DNA from: Neckera pumila
Taxonomy: Eukaryota > Streptophyta > Bryopsida > Hypnales > Neckeraceae
DNA: 64,000 nt
Direction: 5' to 3'
Assembly (NCBI GenBank): GCA_963969595.1
Contig: OZ018410.1
Location: 44,187,413 to 44,251,412 of the forward strand
In this document: one piece after another, positions 34,365 through 46,803 of the stretch
How positions within the stretch are numbered: position 1 is the stretch's first letter
Layout of the letters: each line of letters starts with the position of its first letter
Made by a program: the position numbers and the translations under genes
The notes under the pieces: model-generated
Databases searched by the model: none
Told to the model about the DNA's origin: nothing
The model's input: the letters and a program-made list of their open reading frames with translations, nothing else

Positions 34365-34805
34365 GCGTCGGGGTGAAGTGGTGAACTGACCCATCAAGGA
34401 AAATCTGAAATTTTTTATTTGCCACACATGATAAAATTTGCAAATTATGATGCAATCAAAGGCCCTAAATTAGTTAGGAGAGAGAACATAGATTTAATAT
34501 GGCACAAAATAGGGTTCTTTTTTTTACATGAACCCCTAGAATGACTTGGGCAAACCAAGCGAAGGGTCAATTCTCCCCAGTTCCTCATTTGACCTGCCTA
34601 AGTAATTCTAGGCGTGCATATAAAAAAAACGACCCCTATTTTGTGCTTGATTCATTTATCTTTTACACCCCTTTGAATTGATATTGGGCCTCTAATTGCA
34701 ATTATAAATTCAAAATTTGCAAATTTTATCATGGTTGAAAAATCAAAATTTCAATGCTTTCCCTCAAGGCCAAGCAAGGGGGTCAATTCACCTTGACCTT
34801 GTGCC
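34365..34805. mobile_element. Fold-back element with AT-rich arms
   Basis: Inverted arms of about 125 bp: ATGATAAAATTTGCAAATTA on the left against its complement before ATCATGGTTGAAAAA on the right. An inner pair is GGCACAAAATAGGG and CCCCTATTTTGTGC. Relatives are the truncated copy near 15,690 and the hairpin at 61,428-61,697. No coding sequence. Confidence 0.75.
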
Positions 34806-36119
34806 ATTGCTACAGTCTAAACCAAAGTAAAAGTAATTTTCTAAATTTTTTTATTTAATAAAAACTTCAAATTGCAATAACTATCACCCTGTTGGTCCAA
34901 ACGTCATGAAACAAAGCCCGTGCACCCCTCCTCACCTAGGGCTTTTTGACGGTACAAAGAACTTGAACGGGAGACGCATGGTCTAAGAGATTCCAACATA
35001 ACAAACAAAACAAAACAAAACAAACAAATAAAACAATCAGCTTCCCGTAAGGTAATGGATGGATGAGGGAGGAATATTTTTATCCATTGTATGAGGATCA
35101 ATAATGTTCATGTTGAAGAGTCTTCACAAAATATCATTACAATGGTAACAATATTCTTCTCTTGAAAAAAGTTATAACCATATATATGTTTACTTTATGA
35201 GGAGACAAATTTATGGTTTGGCGAACTCTTCTATATCATTGCTTAGTAGACCTTCATTCTTTTCTAGAAGGTCAAACTTCCTAAGATACCTTGCAAAAGC
35301 CTTTAGTTGAAGACTATAGAAATTTGTATGACCTTTGGACCAATGGCAAAGGGAGCATCCTATATTTTAGGAAATTCCAAAAGGGACCTTCCAACATTGG
35401 TTAAATATCATTGTTATATCTTCTTGTCTTTGATATAAGAATGTAAACTAATGCTAACATAATCTAGTTATAACTTTTTGAATTCGTGAGACTATTGCAG
35501 TGGAATTTAGGATGGCCGTTTACTTTTGAAGAGAGAAGGTTTGTATGAAGTATAAATGACAACATTGGCAAGATATTTGTGGCTATCTACAATGATTTGT
35601 CTTATATATGAAGGATCAAAATTAGTATCACATATAAAAATAATGTTACCAAAAAGGTTTTAGGATAGAAATTAATACAATAAAATAATATTTCAACTTG
35701 CTCTAATTTAAAATAACATGACTTTCAAAAATTAGTGTTACATAGTATTTTGTTATAAAAGGCATTGCAAGAAGCAGTTGAATTACTTAATAAAGTACTT
35801 TCACCAAAAACAAATACTCTGTACTTACTTGAAATCTAGCATGATTCAACTCAATATAGGAAAAATATCACAACCAAAAACTTAGCAAATGGAAATAGAA
35901 GTAAATGCAAAATGGTTTGAAATCTTTTTTAAAGACCGATTGAATAAACTACAAATTTCCAAAGTTGAGGTCATGGGAATAGCTATTGTAATGTTTAATT
36001 TACTTTTAATTAAACATCCTTGAAATACAGAATGCTTCAACTCCCATTGGTTGCCTTAATAAATTCTTTTAACTCCCATTAATTACTTTTGGAAACTTGT
36101 ATTGAGTTTGAAGAAACAC
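34806..36119. other. AT-rich spacer, nothing recognised
   Basis: No domain-bearing frame, repeat pair or RNA gene seen. A short (AACAA)n-like tract at about 35,000-35,030 is the only feature. Confidence 0.4.
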
Positions 36120-36121
36120 TA

Positions 36122-37625
36122 AGGTAGGAGGTTTATAATACTCAAGCTCTAAAAACGTCCTCTAATGCAAAGGTACATTTTGCTTTCTCATTGCACCAGT
36201 AATGTATAGTTGGGTACAACAATCTTACGATTTTTCTTTGCAGGCAAACTTCAGCCACTAGTGAAGCAATTTCAGGGAGCTGTAACTTGTTCAAAAATAG
36301 TCTCAGATTTCAGAACGGAAAATTGAGTTGCAATCACATGAAAGAATACTATAACGTTTGAGAAACATTTACATGGAAATGTACAAATGATGAATGAGTA
36401 AAGATGTATTTTCTAAACTAACTACCATCTAGTGCTTCCACGTCTTGCCGAAATGACCACTTGAATGCAATTGGGCATAGTTGCAATCAATTTCTGCAAT
36501 TGCTCCATAGATATGTCATCCCATACCCTACGAATGATGCGTACCATGTCTTCTTTGTCCCGCGGTCAATTTGTGTTGGCGTAGCAAATCTTTTAGGATC
36601 TTTTATAGATTCTCAATTGGATTTAAATTTGCAAAATTTGCTCGCCACTCTAGCTTCTTCATACCATAAGCTTTCCTCCATTGGATTGGAAAGTTTCTGC
36701 GATGGACCGGGGCTCCATCTTCCATAAGTGTGAGTTTTTCAAGATTATCATGCAAAAAGTAAAGACCACTCAATGTGCCCTCGTACACATTGAAAACAAA
36801 ATTCATTGCTGTTCTGTCTCCTTCAAACATAATGACTATAGGACTTTTATCAAAACTGCGAAAAGCTGTTCATACCATAACTGACGATCTACCAGATTTA
36901 AATGTAGGAGCTAAACAATAAGATTCATATGTTTCATGACATTTTTTGCCAAACTCTGATCTGACGAGATGTTTTGCCAAGTTCAAAGGAAGACTCGTCA
37001 CTCCAAATGATATGTTTCCAATCCTCTTCTGTCCAATGACGATATTTTTTGACCTCATGGCAAACCAAGGAATTCCAAAGACTGGATGCAAAGAGAAGAA
37101 CTAACTTGCAATGGCATAGGGTGACAAACTGGAGTGTAGCCACCAAAGGAAAATTTTGCAGAGCCATTGGGCCCGTGTGGATTTAGGCGGAGTAAAGTAG
37201 AGTAATTAATCATTGAAGAATGCTACGGCTGTATTAAAAATTCATAGAAAAATTTGTAGGGATCCAAGGGTAGGCAAGGAAGGCTGCTGCCAAGTTTCAT
37301 GGCCTGGGAGGACGTAGAACGCATGCAGAAATTCACGAAAGTGGAGGCAAGAACAAGCCAAGGAAGTCTGCCTGCAAAGAAAAATTGTAAGATTGCTGTA
37401 CCCGACTGTACAAACACTATACTTTTCAAGAGGTGAACACTTTTAGTGACTGCTACATTTCAATTTCAAAAATTCAGAACTAATTCCACAAAGCTCCAAA
37501 AAATATGAGATGACTTGAGTTAGATGTCAATTCCATTTGTCTTTCAAGTAAAATTTATTGAAAAATATTTCAGCTCCCCAAACTAGTTTCAGGTCTTAAA
37601 CGGGCACTTTATGAACTATGCTGCA
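36122..37625 (-). mobile_element. Tc1/mariner-type element, about 1.5 kb, source of the AGGTAGGAGG MITEs
   Basis: TA (36120-36121) and AGGTAGGAGGTTTATAA mark the left end; the left 70 bp (including AAAGGTACATTTTGC) match the MITE family. The right part (TTCAAAAATTCAGAACTAAT, TTGAGTTAGATGTCAATTCC, AGCTCCCCAAACTAG, GGGCACTTTATG) matches the right half of the same MITEs, although the extreme right tip (expected ..CCTCCTACCT-TA) has decayed. Between them lies a broken Tc1-like transposase on the minus strand. Length and TA target fit Tc1. Confidence 0.85.
36440..37167 (-). pseudogene. Tc1-like (DD34E) transposase, frameshifted
   Basis: Catalytic-domain fragments in family order on the minus strand. 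WTEEDWKHIIWSDESSFELG carries the first Asp and runs to RVWQKMS near 36,934; CLAPTFKSGRSSVMV follows in a different frame (about 36,870-36,930); then LMEDGAPVHR (second Asp) and LNPIENL (Glu) follow in a third segment (36,603-36,830). There are 34 residues between that Asp and the Glu. At least one frameshift and later stops break the protein, and the N-terminal DNA-binding half is missing or unrecognisable. The wording of the motifs recalls Tc1-like transposases of fungi and animals rather than the DD39D mariners usual in plants. Confidence 0.88.
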
Positions 37626-37967
37626 ACTGGGTCATTGGACCAGCTTCGTCCAAATTGTTGCTGCTAAGCTTACATTGTTCAGACAGACACGTTGTCTACT
37701 TCTAATAATAAACTGCTTTTCAAAAATAAAAATTGGCCATTGCTCACAGCAGGAGTGAATTGGTAGAGCACGAATTAATTAGCTAAGAATAAATTTCCAA
37801 CACCCATAGTTACCAAATGGGAAAAAACCAATCTAGAAGTCTTCACAATATCATACACCAATACAACATAGAATTAATGCAAGATGGACATCTCTCATGC
37901 AAGATGATAGGATTGTATTAATGGGAAGTAACAGGATGAATTCAGGTGCAAAATTCAATAGACAATG

Positions 37968-40900
37968 TTAATCTCTCCAAGCTTGCAACCTGTGAATTAA
38001 TATTGTTGATCTGTTGAGACTCTTGATTTCTGCTAAGCAAGTTGCAGGCTTCATACTCTCACTGACCTCGATCATTCTTAAACCAGCCTTTCTGACGGTC
38101 TCAACAAAATATATAAGCGTCTCAGGATTCCGGATAGCAGATGCAATGTATGCAACTGGATACTCATGCACATTCTCTTCCAAATTATTTGTCCGAGCAG
38201 GGTGATCCAGCGACAAGAGAGATGCCAACAACCTTACCAGGTGGGGTATATACAGCGGATCATAAATCAAATCCGCTCCCAAACTGCAGAGAGTGAAAAC
38301 CAGAAAGTTAGGCACCAACAATAAAAAAACGGAGTTTAGATTTAAAATCAATTCCTGAACAATCCAGCAATCCTGCATTTTGAACACACAATAACCAGAC
38401 TTCACATCAGGTAGAGGAACCAAAAAACCCGTTAGGGACCTGATCCCGTCCCCAGTACTACCAACAGCAACTCATCCATTCATCACACTCCTACACGCTG
38501 AAAGTGACAACTACTGTCTTCTACGTTAGAGTTCCGTTGGCCTACCACATGATGCCAGAGGATGAATAACCATGGCCTAACTGTTAAGAAGAAAAACAAT
38601 AGCCGAGAAGTATAGGCTCTCTTACTAAACCATGAGTGCATCAGCAAAGATAAAGATTGACTTACATGACATTGGATTCCAAAGTGTGGAGTTCTTTATC
38701 AGAAAGTGTCTCCCAGGTCAATTGCTGACACTCCACCTATACAGGCAGTGGTGGCAAATTACACATAGATAGATATACAAAAAAATTTGCTTCCTGAAAA
38801 ACGTAGACAATGTCAAATAGGTGGAAGAAACATCCAAATTCTTACCCGAGTTGAAGAGTCTGCACATTGCTGACAACCATTGGTTTGTTCCATTCCCTCC
38901 ACTTTCACATTATTGATTGACAGGTTATGCCTCATATTGGCCACTGTAGCCAGAGAACCATCAGTTAATAGAACCTGACATTCACCCGGAACTTGGATTC
39001 AGAATTTCTCAAGAACAATTCTAGCTTGAGCCTTAAGTAATATATACATCACTGCATCGACAAGAACTTCCAAGGAACAACTCTATGCATCTGATTTAGT
39101 GTGGGCCGAACTATTTACCATTAACCCACAATCATCAACCATTGTAATCCTGTGAGGAGAAATGTAAAACGTGGCTGAGAAACTGTGACAGATGGCAATA
39201 AGACAAGAGGCTTCGGTAATTTATGAGAAGACAGCACACGACAAAGATTTGGCACATTCATTTTAATGACACACGAAATCAGATTCCAAGATTCAAATGC
39301 AGATATACAAGAAAAATGCGGGGAAATGCACGGGTCGGTACCTTTGAAGCACCAATTCGAGCAAGCAATACACCAACCATACCTGCTCCAGCACCTACCT
39401 GCATTCAATCCAAGCAATATCAAGCCTTTAAGATAAAAACAAGCTTATATAAAAAATATTTATAAAAAACTTTATATTCATATTTCGTCAGGGTCTATGT
39501 GCCGAACCAATAATAGCCCCACAGTAAGTTACAGGAATAGGTAAGGCTCTGTTTGGTCTTTCTAATACGTTTGAAAGATATTGTAAAATCATAAAAGAAT
39601 CAAGTGTCACTGTCACAACACAAATGAACAGCATCAGGAGCGAAGCATTCAGAATGATAAGAAGCAGATACATCCAGACATCCATTACATGCAGATCCCA
39701 GAAATACATACCTCCAAGCATTTCTGGCCATGGAACAGCTCTGGATGACTTAAAACGAACTCGGAGAGCAGAAAACCGGCAGGCCAGGAACTATACCTGT
39801 AGACATAAATCCCAACACAAACATCATATACTAATCTCTTGCACTATAAGGATTCACTTTAACAGATGGGATATTCTTTCATGGACATGCCAAAAGACCA
39901 AATACGCGACAGTGTACCCACCTAAAAGAGCTGTTATGGTTCATACATTCCGCCTCAAGGCCCTAACAATTAATCCAAGCTAGAAACGAACATTTACAGG
40001 CATGAACAGTAATCCTAGTGCTGCCATAACATCAGCAATCCCAAGTCCCGACACATTTGCGGGAGTTGTGGCGTACCCAGTGTCACCTTCCAGCATGTTC
40101 AGGGAAACTCGAAGTGTCACCAGTTGCTCTGTCTCTTCCAAAATCTTCTTCGACCCAGACTTGCATGCCAGGTAAACTCTAGACTTAGACGGAACTGCAT
40201 AAGTATAGCTTTTGTAGCACTTTGGAGCTATCTCAGAGGAGCCATCCTGTCACCGTTACGAATAATAAATTTCAAACCTTCACATTACAACATCCTAAAT
40301 TGAATTGAACCTAGCCTACACATATCTGAAAACCTAGAGTGCATGAAAATTCATGTACCAAGCAAACATAGAGTAACAACATTCACGTATATTCACGAAT
40401 CATTTAGGTTGCACTGATATAAAAAAAGACAAACGGATACCAAAAACGGCATAGAAAAGCATCGATCTACTAGATTTAAGAATCTGATAAAATTTCACAT
40501 CCAAATTCCTTTGTTTCAAAAAATTCATAACATGCAGATTAGCACATCAGACACATCACATCGTGCTCATACTAGACTTTCATCATGCTTCAAGATGCGG
40601 TTTCTCCAATTTCTCTTCTATCACGAACCAACGGGCTCAAAATTGGCCTAATGTTTTTTCCAGCCCTTTTGAGTGGGCCACATGGGGGACTATTTTTTGT
40701 TCAATTTTCATTAGTTCCAGACAAACACGAGCAATATTCTTCGTTGATTCCGGTGAAATACATTTTCCCTGTACGAATACATCAGAGGTTAAGTCACAAG
40801 AATTGATTGATTACCTGAGGTGGCAGCAAATAGACAGCATGAAGCTCATACAAGCCATCCAAGACTTCCTCAGCATCCCGTTCTGCGGCCAGAATAATCT

Positions 40901-41679
40901 CCTTCAAAGTCCGCCTCAGGTACAACCATCCTGGTGGGTAACGCTTGCAAGTCTTCGCGACCACTACATGAGAAGAGCGACCGTCAGAAACAATATTCAC
41001 CTCAAATTAGTTCATGCGTTGCCATTCATCAACTCTTTGTCACAGGGAAAAACAAAACCAAGAAAAGAGAAATTCAGATGAAAAACAGTAAAAAATTAAG
41101 CAGCGTAGTAGCAGGTGAAATGCCATGTTAACCTCATCATTCAGACATTTTTCTAAGAGGAATGTCTGGGCATCATTCGAAACGACACCCCCTCCCAGCT
41201 TCCTGCATATGTCACACCGTCACTCTTACCCTAATCCAACCAGAAACTTTACAAACCAAACAATGAAGAAAGAGTTTGGGAACACTTAAAAAACACGAAT
41301 TCATACAGTTTATCATGAAACCCTACACTAATGATACTCGAACATTTTTCTTCTAACCAAAATACAACTGCCGAAGAACGGTAAAACAAGTGGGATACTA
41401 CAGTCGTAGCCAACTATGAATTACATTACATGAGAAAGAAAATCTGCACCGTCACACATATATCCAGAAACTTCTACCGCATCCGACAGTTTCATTATTA
41501 TTACGAAATTCACCAATAGCAAAAGAACCGTCTCCAAATGCAAAATATTCCAGCACGGCACAATCTCGATTGGAAATAAAACAAAATTTGCGGTACCTTG
41601 CGAACGAAACGATTGATGAAGTCGGCTCCATGCTCCGAAACGCAGCTCGCAACGCCTTAGCATCTTGGCTCAGCTCCAT
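37968..41679 (-). CDS. EEF2KMT: eEF2 lysine methyltransferase (FAM86 / EFM3-like)
   Basis: Nine exons on the minus strand: 41597-41679, 41133-41202, 40815-41000, 40077-40246, 39712-39796, 39342-39398, 38846-38974, 38666-38736 and 37968-38283, giving 388 residues. All junctions are GT..AG and in phase. An N-terminal FAM86 domain (PPGWLYLRRTLKEIIL) precedes the seven-strand methyltransferase fold. AdoMet motif I is VGAGAG (199-204); the acidic end of strand 2 is LLTDG (Asp222); GADLIYDP (286-293) is the post-I/motif II region of lysine methyltransferases. SFLLSEF-like and YSYAVPS-like blocks (here GFLLSEF, YTYAVPSKS) match plant orthologues. Predicted role: trimethylation of a lysine on elongation factor 2 in the cytosol. 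The start is the first ATG (MELSQDAKALRAAFRS) after in-frame but non-ATG upstream codons. A GATTACAATGG segment near 39,150 is intronic: direct joining of ASK to VLLTDG gives the family sequence. Confidence 0.92.
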
Positions 41680-41875
41680 CTCTGAAACTTCGGCTCGACT
41701 CAAGTGAGGATTTCGAATAAGAATCAAAGCCACAAGCCAAACGTCCAGGCGATCTAGAACGCAGAGAGAATTTCGAATGAGAATGGAAGATACAAGCCCA
41801 GGGTCCAGGGATCGGGAGAGGCAAGCGTTCGTACTACAGCGATTCTGAGGGTTTCATGAGCTGTAGGGTTTTTAG

Positions 41876-41889
41876 GGCTTAGGGTTTAG
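41876..41889 (-). promoter_or_regulatory. telo-box upstream of EEF2KMT
   Basis: CTTAGGGTTTAG on the plus strand (AAACCCTAAG on the gene strand) lies about 200 bp upstream of the predicted ATG, with a further TAGGGTTTTTAGGG just before it. The telo-box AAACCCTAA is a known plant promoter element enriched at translation-related genes; its function here is inferred. Confidence 0.5.
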
Positions 41890-42031
41890 AGCTTTCGCTT
41901 CTCTTTGGGCTAACCCAGGCCTCCTGAGTACTGAGAGCTTGGAAATCATCCTTTCAGTTGGTACCGTGTGAATCATTGGATTGACCCCCAAATGTCCAAG
42001 GCCTTCTTTGAGCTTCTTGGAATTTGCTCTA

Positions 42032-43003
42032 AGGTAAACCAGCCATTGTGGTCGGATGACCCATAGTGGACACCTAACGATCCCATGACAATTTTTTTGG
42101 CCACAATCATTGTCTAATCTGACACCAATGGAGTGATTAGTGACCTCATTAGGAACACCTGCTTTTTCAGTCTAAATCATTGTAGGAAGTGACTTTTCAT
42201 GGCCTTTTGCATTAGAAATTATTGTGACCACTTTAGGTGATTAACCCTTAAAGGACCATTGTCCCTTTGGAGAACAAATGGGTTCCACAAGGTCTAGTTT
42301 TTTTGCTAGAACAATCTCACCATTGAAATTAGTGTTTTTTAATTCCATATAAAAGATATTAATATTTTAGATTTTCCTTCTATCTCGTATCTACTTCTAC
42401 TTAACAATTTTTTTAATAATGAAAATTAAGTTTTTTGGGATTTTTTTTTCCCCCTAGATTCTCAACTCAATTCCCCACTATAAAGATTAAAAGCTCAAAA
42501 CTCTGTAGTGCAAAAAGTTATAGTTAAAAATGTTCAAAGTCATAAAATCTAGTCCCGCAATGTGCTGAAAAACTTGTTTTTTTCACTTTAAACGTAGATA
42601 TCTTGCAATCTGTACGGTCAAAAATTTTGAAATTTTTTCCACACATTGTGATACTAGTTAGGTACAAGATTCTACGGTTAGATGTGAAAAGAAAAACAAC
42701 TTTCAATTTTTTTTACTCTTTGCTATAGAAATGGCAGTTTTGAGTGTTGTTTGGCAGAAAAAAGGCCTTGGTCCTTTAGAGCATATTAGATACAAGTTTT
42801 GTTGGTTATGGAGTAGTCTACTAACTCTTTTGGACAGATCACTTCAAAAATCCGTAATAAATTCATACTTTGTTTAAGAAAATATAATTTCAATTGCTCT
42901 CACTATTTTTCACACTTGTCTCCATGTGGGAAAATATTTGAAAACTTTCAGCAACGGCATGAAAGTAGACTCCAAATTTTGACCACAATGGGCTGGTTTA
43001 CCT
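42032..43003. mobile_element. TA-flanked MITE, AGGTAAA..CCATTGTGGTC family, copy 2, split by a piggyBac-type MITE
   Basis: TA at 42030-42031 and 43004-43005 flank AGGTAAACCAGCCATTGTGG and its inverse (CACAATGGGCTGGTTTACCT). Orientation is reversed relative to the 441-bp copies. The excess length is explained by the piggyBac-type insert at 42,245-42,780. Confidence 0.85.
42245..42780. mobile_element. piggyBac-type MITE, shortened reverse copy
   Basis: Starts after TTAA (42241-42244) with CCCTTAAAGGACCATTG and ends GGTCCTTTAGA, where the last bases and the second TTAA are lost. The interior is the complement of 21,939-22,857 (for example ATAGAAATGGCAGTTTTGAG and CTAGATTCTCAACTCAA), with a large internal deletion. 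Confidence 0.82.
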
Positions 43004-43005
43004 TA

Positions 43006-45611
43006 TATTGAACAAAAAAATCAAAATTTTGATAAGTTTTATCAATTCTTTTTGAATTGTAACCATACAAATTCAAACTAGACAAGTTAGAGATCATATG
43101 GAAAAAGAAAACACAAGGATATCATTTACAGAGTAAAAGATTTCACTCTTTCTATCTCAAATATACTGGTGTTTCTTTTGTAGTTTATAAAGGAGAAAGT
43201 GATATTATTTTGGGACAAAGGGAGTAATGTTTGATTCATGAGGGTGTTAAAATTGTGAAAGTGATTTTAAGTCTGTCAAACCTCTTTTCTCATGTCAATT
43301 CAAAAAAATTGGTCACCAAAAAAAAATGAGGTGAAAAGGCATAACATGCATAATCCCAATCAATTTGTGAATTTTCAAAATCTACTCTAGAATTTTGTAA
43401 TGAATTTCTAATGTGATTTTTTCTCCAAGATTTTGTGTATTTGAGGCTCATTTCCAAAAGCCCTCAACACTAGAAAATTAAGATTTGCAATGGACACCCT
43501 TGCACAAAATTTTGAATAGAAAAATTATAATCATTCATTTTCAAAATTAAATTTTTGGTGCTCAAAGTAGACTTCAAGAAGAAATTTTCAAAAATACAAA
43601 CTACTAAAGATAATAAGTTGGTAAGGTTTTGTTTAACTTCAAAGTTTTGTTGACACCCAAATTTGGTGCCTCGGGTAGTTAGGAGGCCCTAAAACCCAAG
43701 AGCACTCAATGGAAGTCAAAATATCCTGCAAGACCTTTTTTTTTCACACAAAATTCCAAGGATATGGTCATCTACATTTTGGTCTTACAAAGAAGAATTC
43801 TCTTTCATCCATCAAGCACTTAGTGTCCACAATGGCAATTTAGGGTTAAACAGTTTTTAGCTAATGTACGTGTTTCCATAATTGCCACTTAAAATGAATG
43901 CTATCTGTACATTTGAGGTGGCAATTATAGGTGCCCATACTTTGTAAAAAACTTTATCACATGTAATAAGATTCATCCTCTACTAAAGATGAACTTCAAT
44001 GCAAAATCAGAATAGGAAATGAGCTTTTATATTTTCAAAGTTGGAATTTGCCTTCACCAAGTTTGGTGATGCTTTCACTTTTTTAGGAGAGATTCCATTA
44101 TAAGAGTAGATTTACCTTATTGTCAAACCAAAAATAACCAAAGTGTTCAAATTAAATATTAGAAACAATCATTTTTTGGAAACTGAAAATTTTTCCTTTA
44201 TGCATTTCACAAGCCTCCTCTAGAGATTATGTTGGCCAAAAATTATGATTTCAAAAATCAACTGTTACAAATAACCAGGTAGAAAATAGAAAAATATTTT
44301 TTTTTACTCATTTTTTTTTTCTTTTAAATTTTTTTTTTGATTCTTCCTACATGAAAATTCACTTTGACTAAGGTAGCAACACCTTGAAGGCTTAAAGCAA
44401 CAACCGCGCATAAGAAACACCTATTTTTTGCTTCATAGCAAACTAAATTTACATGAGAAACTACAAAGTCTCCTATTTCAAGTAAATTACTAATATCACT
44501 ATTTATGGAAACCTATATTTGTGGATCATTCTCTATTGCTTCAAGGTTCCAAATGTGTTTGCTTTCTAATGAATCTATGACTCACTCAAGGGCCTATAGT
44601 GTGTTGCTTCTGAAAATTCCCAAAATATTCTCCAAGTAGTAGAAAATTCAATTCTACTTGCAACAACTTTTAGTACAATTTGCTAATCTATTTGAATAAA
44701 AAATTCACCACATGGCCACAAGCAGACACCAAAATTCTTATATTGTTTCTTTAAGGTGTTGCCACTGTACAAATAGTTCAAGTATCCAAAAATGCAAAGG
44801 TTTGTTATAACATGCAACTTAAATGAATAATATATTGAGTGATGACTTTTAACAAAATTGTAAACAATGCTCCATAGATCATATTTAGTTACTTAGATAA
44901 CTTTATTATTGCACTAAGCAATATCTATCAATATTTTTTGAAAACAATCATTTAGAAGTCCTTGTATTTTTGATGAATATTCAAAATAAAGAATTTGTAA
45001 TGATTTTGAAATCTAAAATTCTGACTTGAAAGAATTTTTCAAATTATGATTTTAATATCATACTACTAAAATCACAACGACCTCTATAATATCACAATTC
45101 AATTTCAAATAATATTATAGAAATTCAATTGCCTTTGTAATAGCCACAGGATACTTTCTACTATATATTATGTATTCTTTTCGTGAAATATTTGAAAATC
45201 AAATTGATACTTCTAAAATAGTTTCAAAAAAACTTTTCAAACAACAAAACTATAAATAAATTCCATGTCTTTGTAAAATGTGATATTAAAGAATAAAGAA
45301 GCACCAACCGCTAGCATCGCTTTACATATTCAAATGTGAAGATTCTACTTACATTGTTCACTTGATTAATTTATTCTTATTGCAATGTTTTCATCTTTGC
45401 AAGGTTATTTTGTAAAAGCTATGATATAAAGATTTTCTTTAATTACTTTATATTGTACTATATAAATTTTTTCAAAGAATATGGTATGAAGATGTCAATA
45501 TTTTAATTTGAAGATTATATATACTTTGTTTATCTACGTTCTATCACATGAAAAATTGATGGAAGTAATATATTTAGTGCGTAGCAAAGCAAGCGCCAAT
45601 CGCTAGTTATT
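43006..45611. other. AT-rich spacer with one dispersed repeat
   Basis: Contains the second copy of the 18.4-kb dispersed repeat at 43,510-43,690 (TTGAATAGAAAAAT start). No gene or other repeat recognised. Confidence 0.4.
43510..43690 (+). repeat. Dispersed repeat, copy 2 of 2
   Basis: Same orientation and block order as 18,409-18,600 (TTTCAAAAATACAAACTACT, TTGGTAAGGTTTTGTTTAAC). Nature unknown; probably an old transposon fragment. Confidence 0.7.
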
Positions 45612-45613
45612 TA

Positions 45614-46183
45614 CTCCCTCCGTCCCAAAATGATTGTCCATCTTTCCAAAAAGAGATGTCCAGAAATGATTGTCCACTACTTCAAATTTAGTTATATGAA
45701 GATGAAATTCATAAAATAGTCAGTATGTTACAATAAGAATTTCAATTAGATGAAGATACAATTCATGAAATAGTCAATGTCAATTCCACAAAGACACAAT
45801 TCATGAAATAGTCAATTTTAGTTATCCAAGCTGCTTATAATAAGCTGCTCACAAGCTGCTCAAGAAAAATCTAACCGTAAACTATCTTCACAAAATCTCC
45901 ATGGGTTACAAAGACAAGATGGAAAACAATGCATTGCTATGCTCAGTATCATTTTTGGTGGAAAATCATAAGCTAGCGGGTGATTTATCATATGAATTTA
46001 AAGCATCAAATTTCCCACTTTAAGTAGTTCATACTTTAAACTTGATATTGCCGTTTTTGCAAACCGTTGAGTAAATCAAGAGTTAATCTACATGTCTGCA
46101 TTCATTACTTTACCAAATTCTCAAATTTTGCCTTAATCTTGAGAGAAGTTTTTCAGGGGACAATCATTTCGAGATGGAGGGAG
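45614..46183. mobile_element. Stowaway-type MITE
   Basis: TA at 45612-45613 and 46184-46185 flank CTCCCTCCGTCCCAAAATGA and the inverse end, closing TCGAGATGGAGGGAG. The CTCCCTCCGT terminus with a TA duplication is the Stowaway signature (Tc1/mariner superfamily). At about 570 bp it is long for a Stowaway; the interior has a short AAGCTGCT repeat but no coding sequence. Confidence 0.9.
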
Positions 46184-46803
46184 TACTAAAATTGAATTAG
46201 AAGGGTCACTTTTTGAACTAGAAAAATTGTTTTTTGGAGTGAATATATTTGTATTCTTTCAACTATAGAATGTTTGAAGAGAAGAGTTTTCAAAATCTAC
46301 ATTGTACAAAAAACTATGATACCAACATAATAAAATCTATTAAAAATTAAATGGATGAACAATTTAACTTTGGATAACCAAAAGTCCAATTTGTTCGTAG
46401 CTAATTTTGGCTTTTGCATCTAAAAGTAGTTAAAATCCTAAGTGCTTAGGCATGGTAAGCTATGTGTGGTCAAAATATAATCCATCCTTATAAATGTATT
46501 TGAAATTCTTTTTTTTGGTAATCAGTTCAATAAAATAATCTTGAAGAAAATTGGTTGGATACCATTCTACAATAATTCATTAAGGTTTAGCAATAATTTA
46601 TTCTTAAATTACTGAAAACATACCACACAAAATGGAGCAATGGTCTTTAATCCAAAAGTCTCTAGAAATTAGTGTCTAATAAAGCTGAGTTTTGGTGGGT
46701 ATACAAGAATGTAAGCCTAAAGACATAGGGAATTTGGAATTTGGACAAATTAAAAATGTTTTATAAAATATAAGTTCCATTATTTTTTTTAATTTTGCTT
46801 TAA

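Noticed and set aside
39121..39160. Apparent extra exon (GATTACAATGG...) in EEF2KMT
   Set aside because: Including it breaks the frame. Joining 39,342 directly to 38,974 gives GASK-VLLTDG, which is the family sequence.
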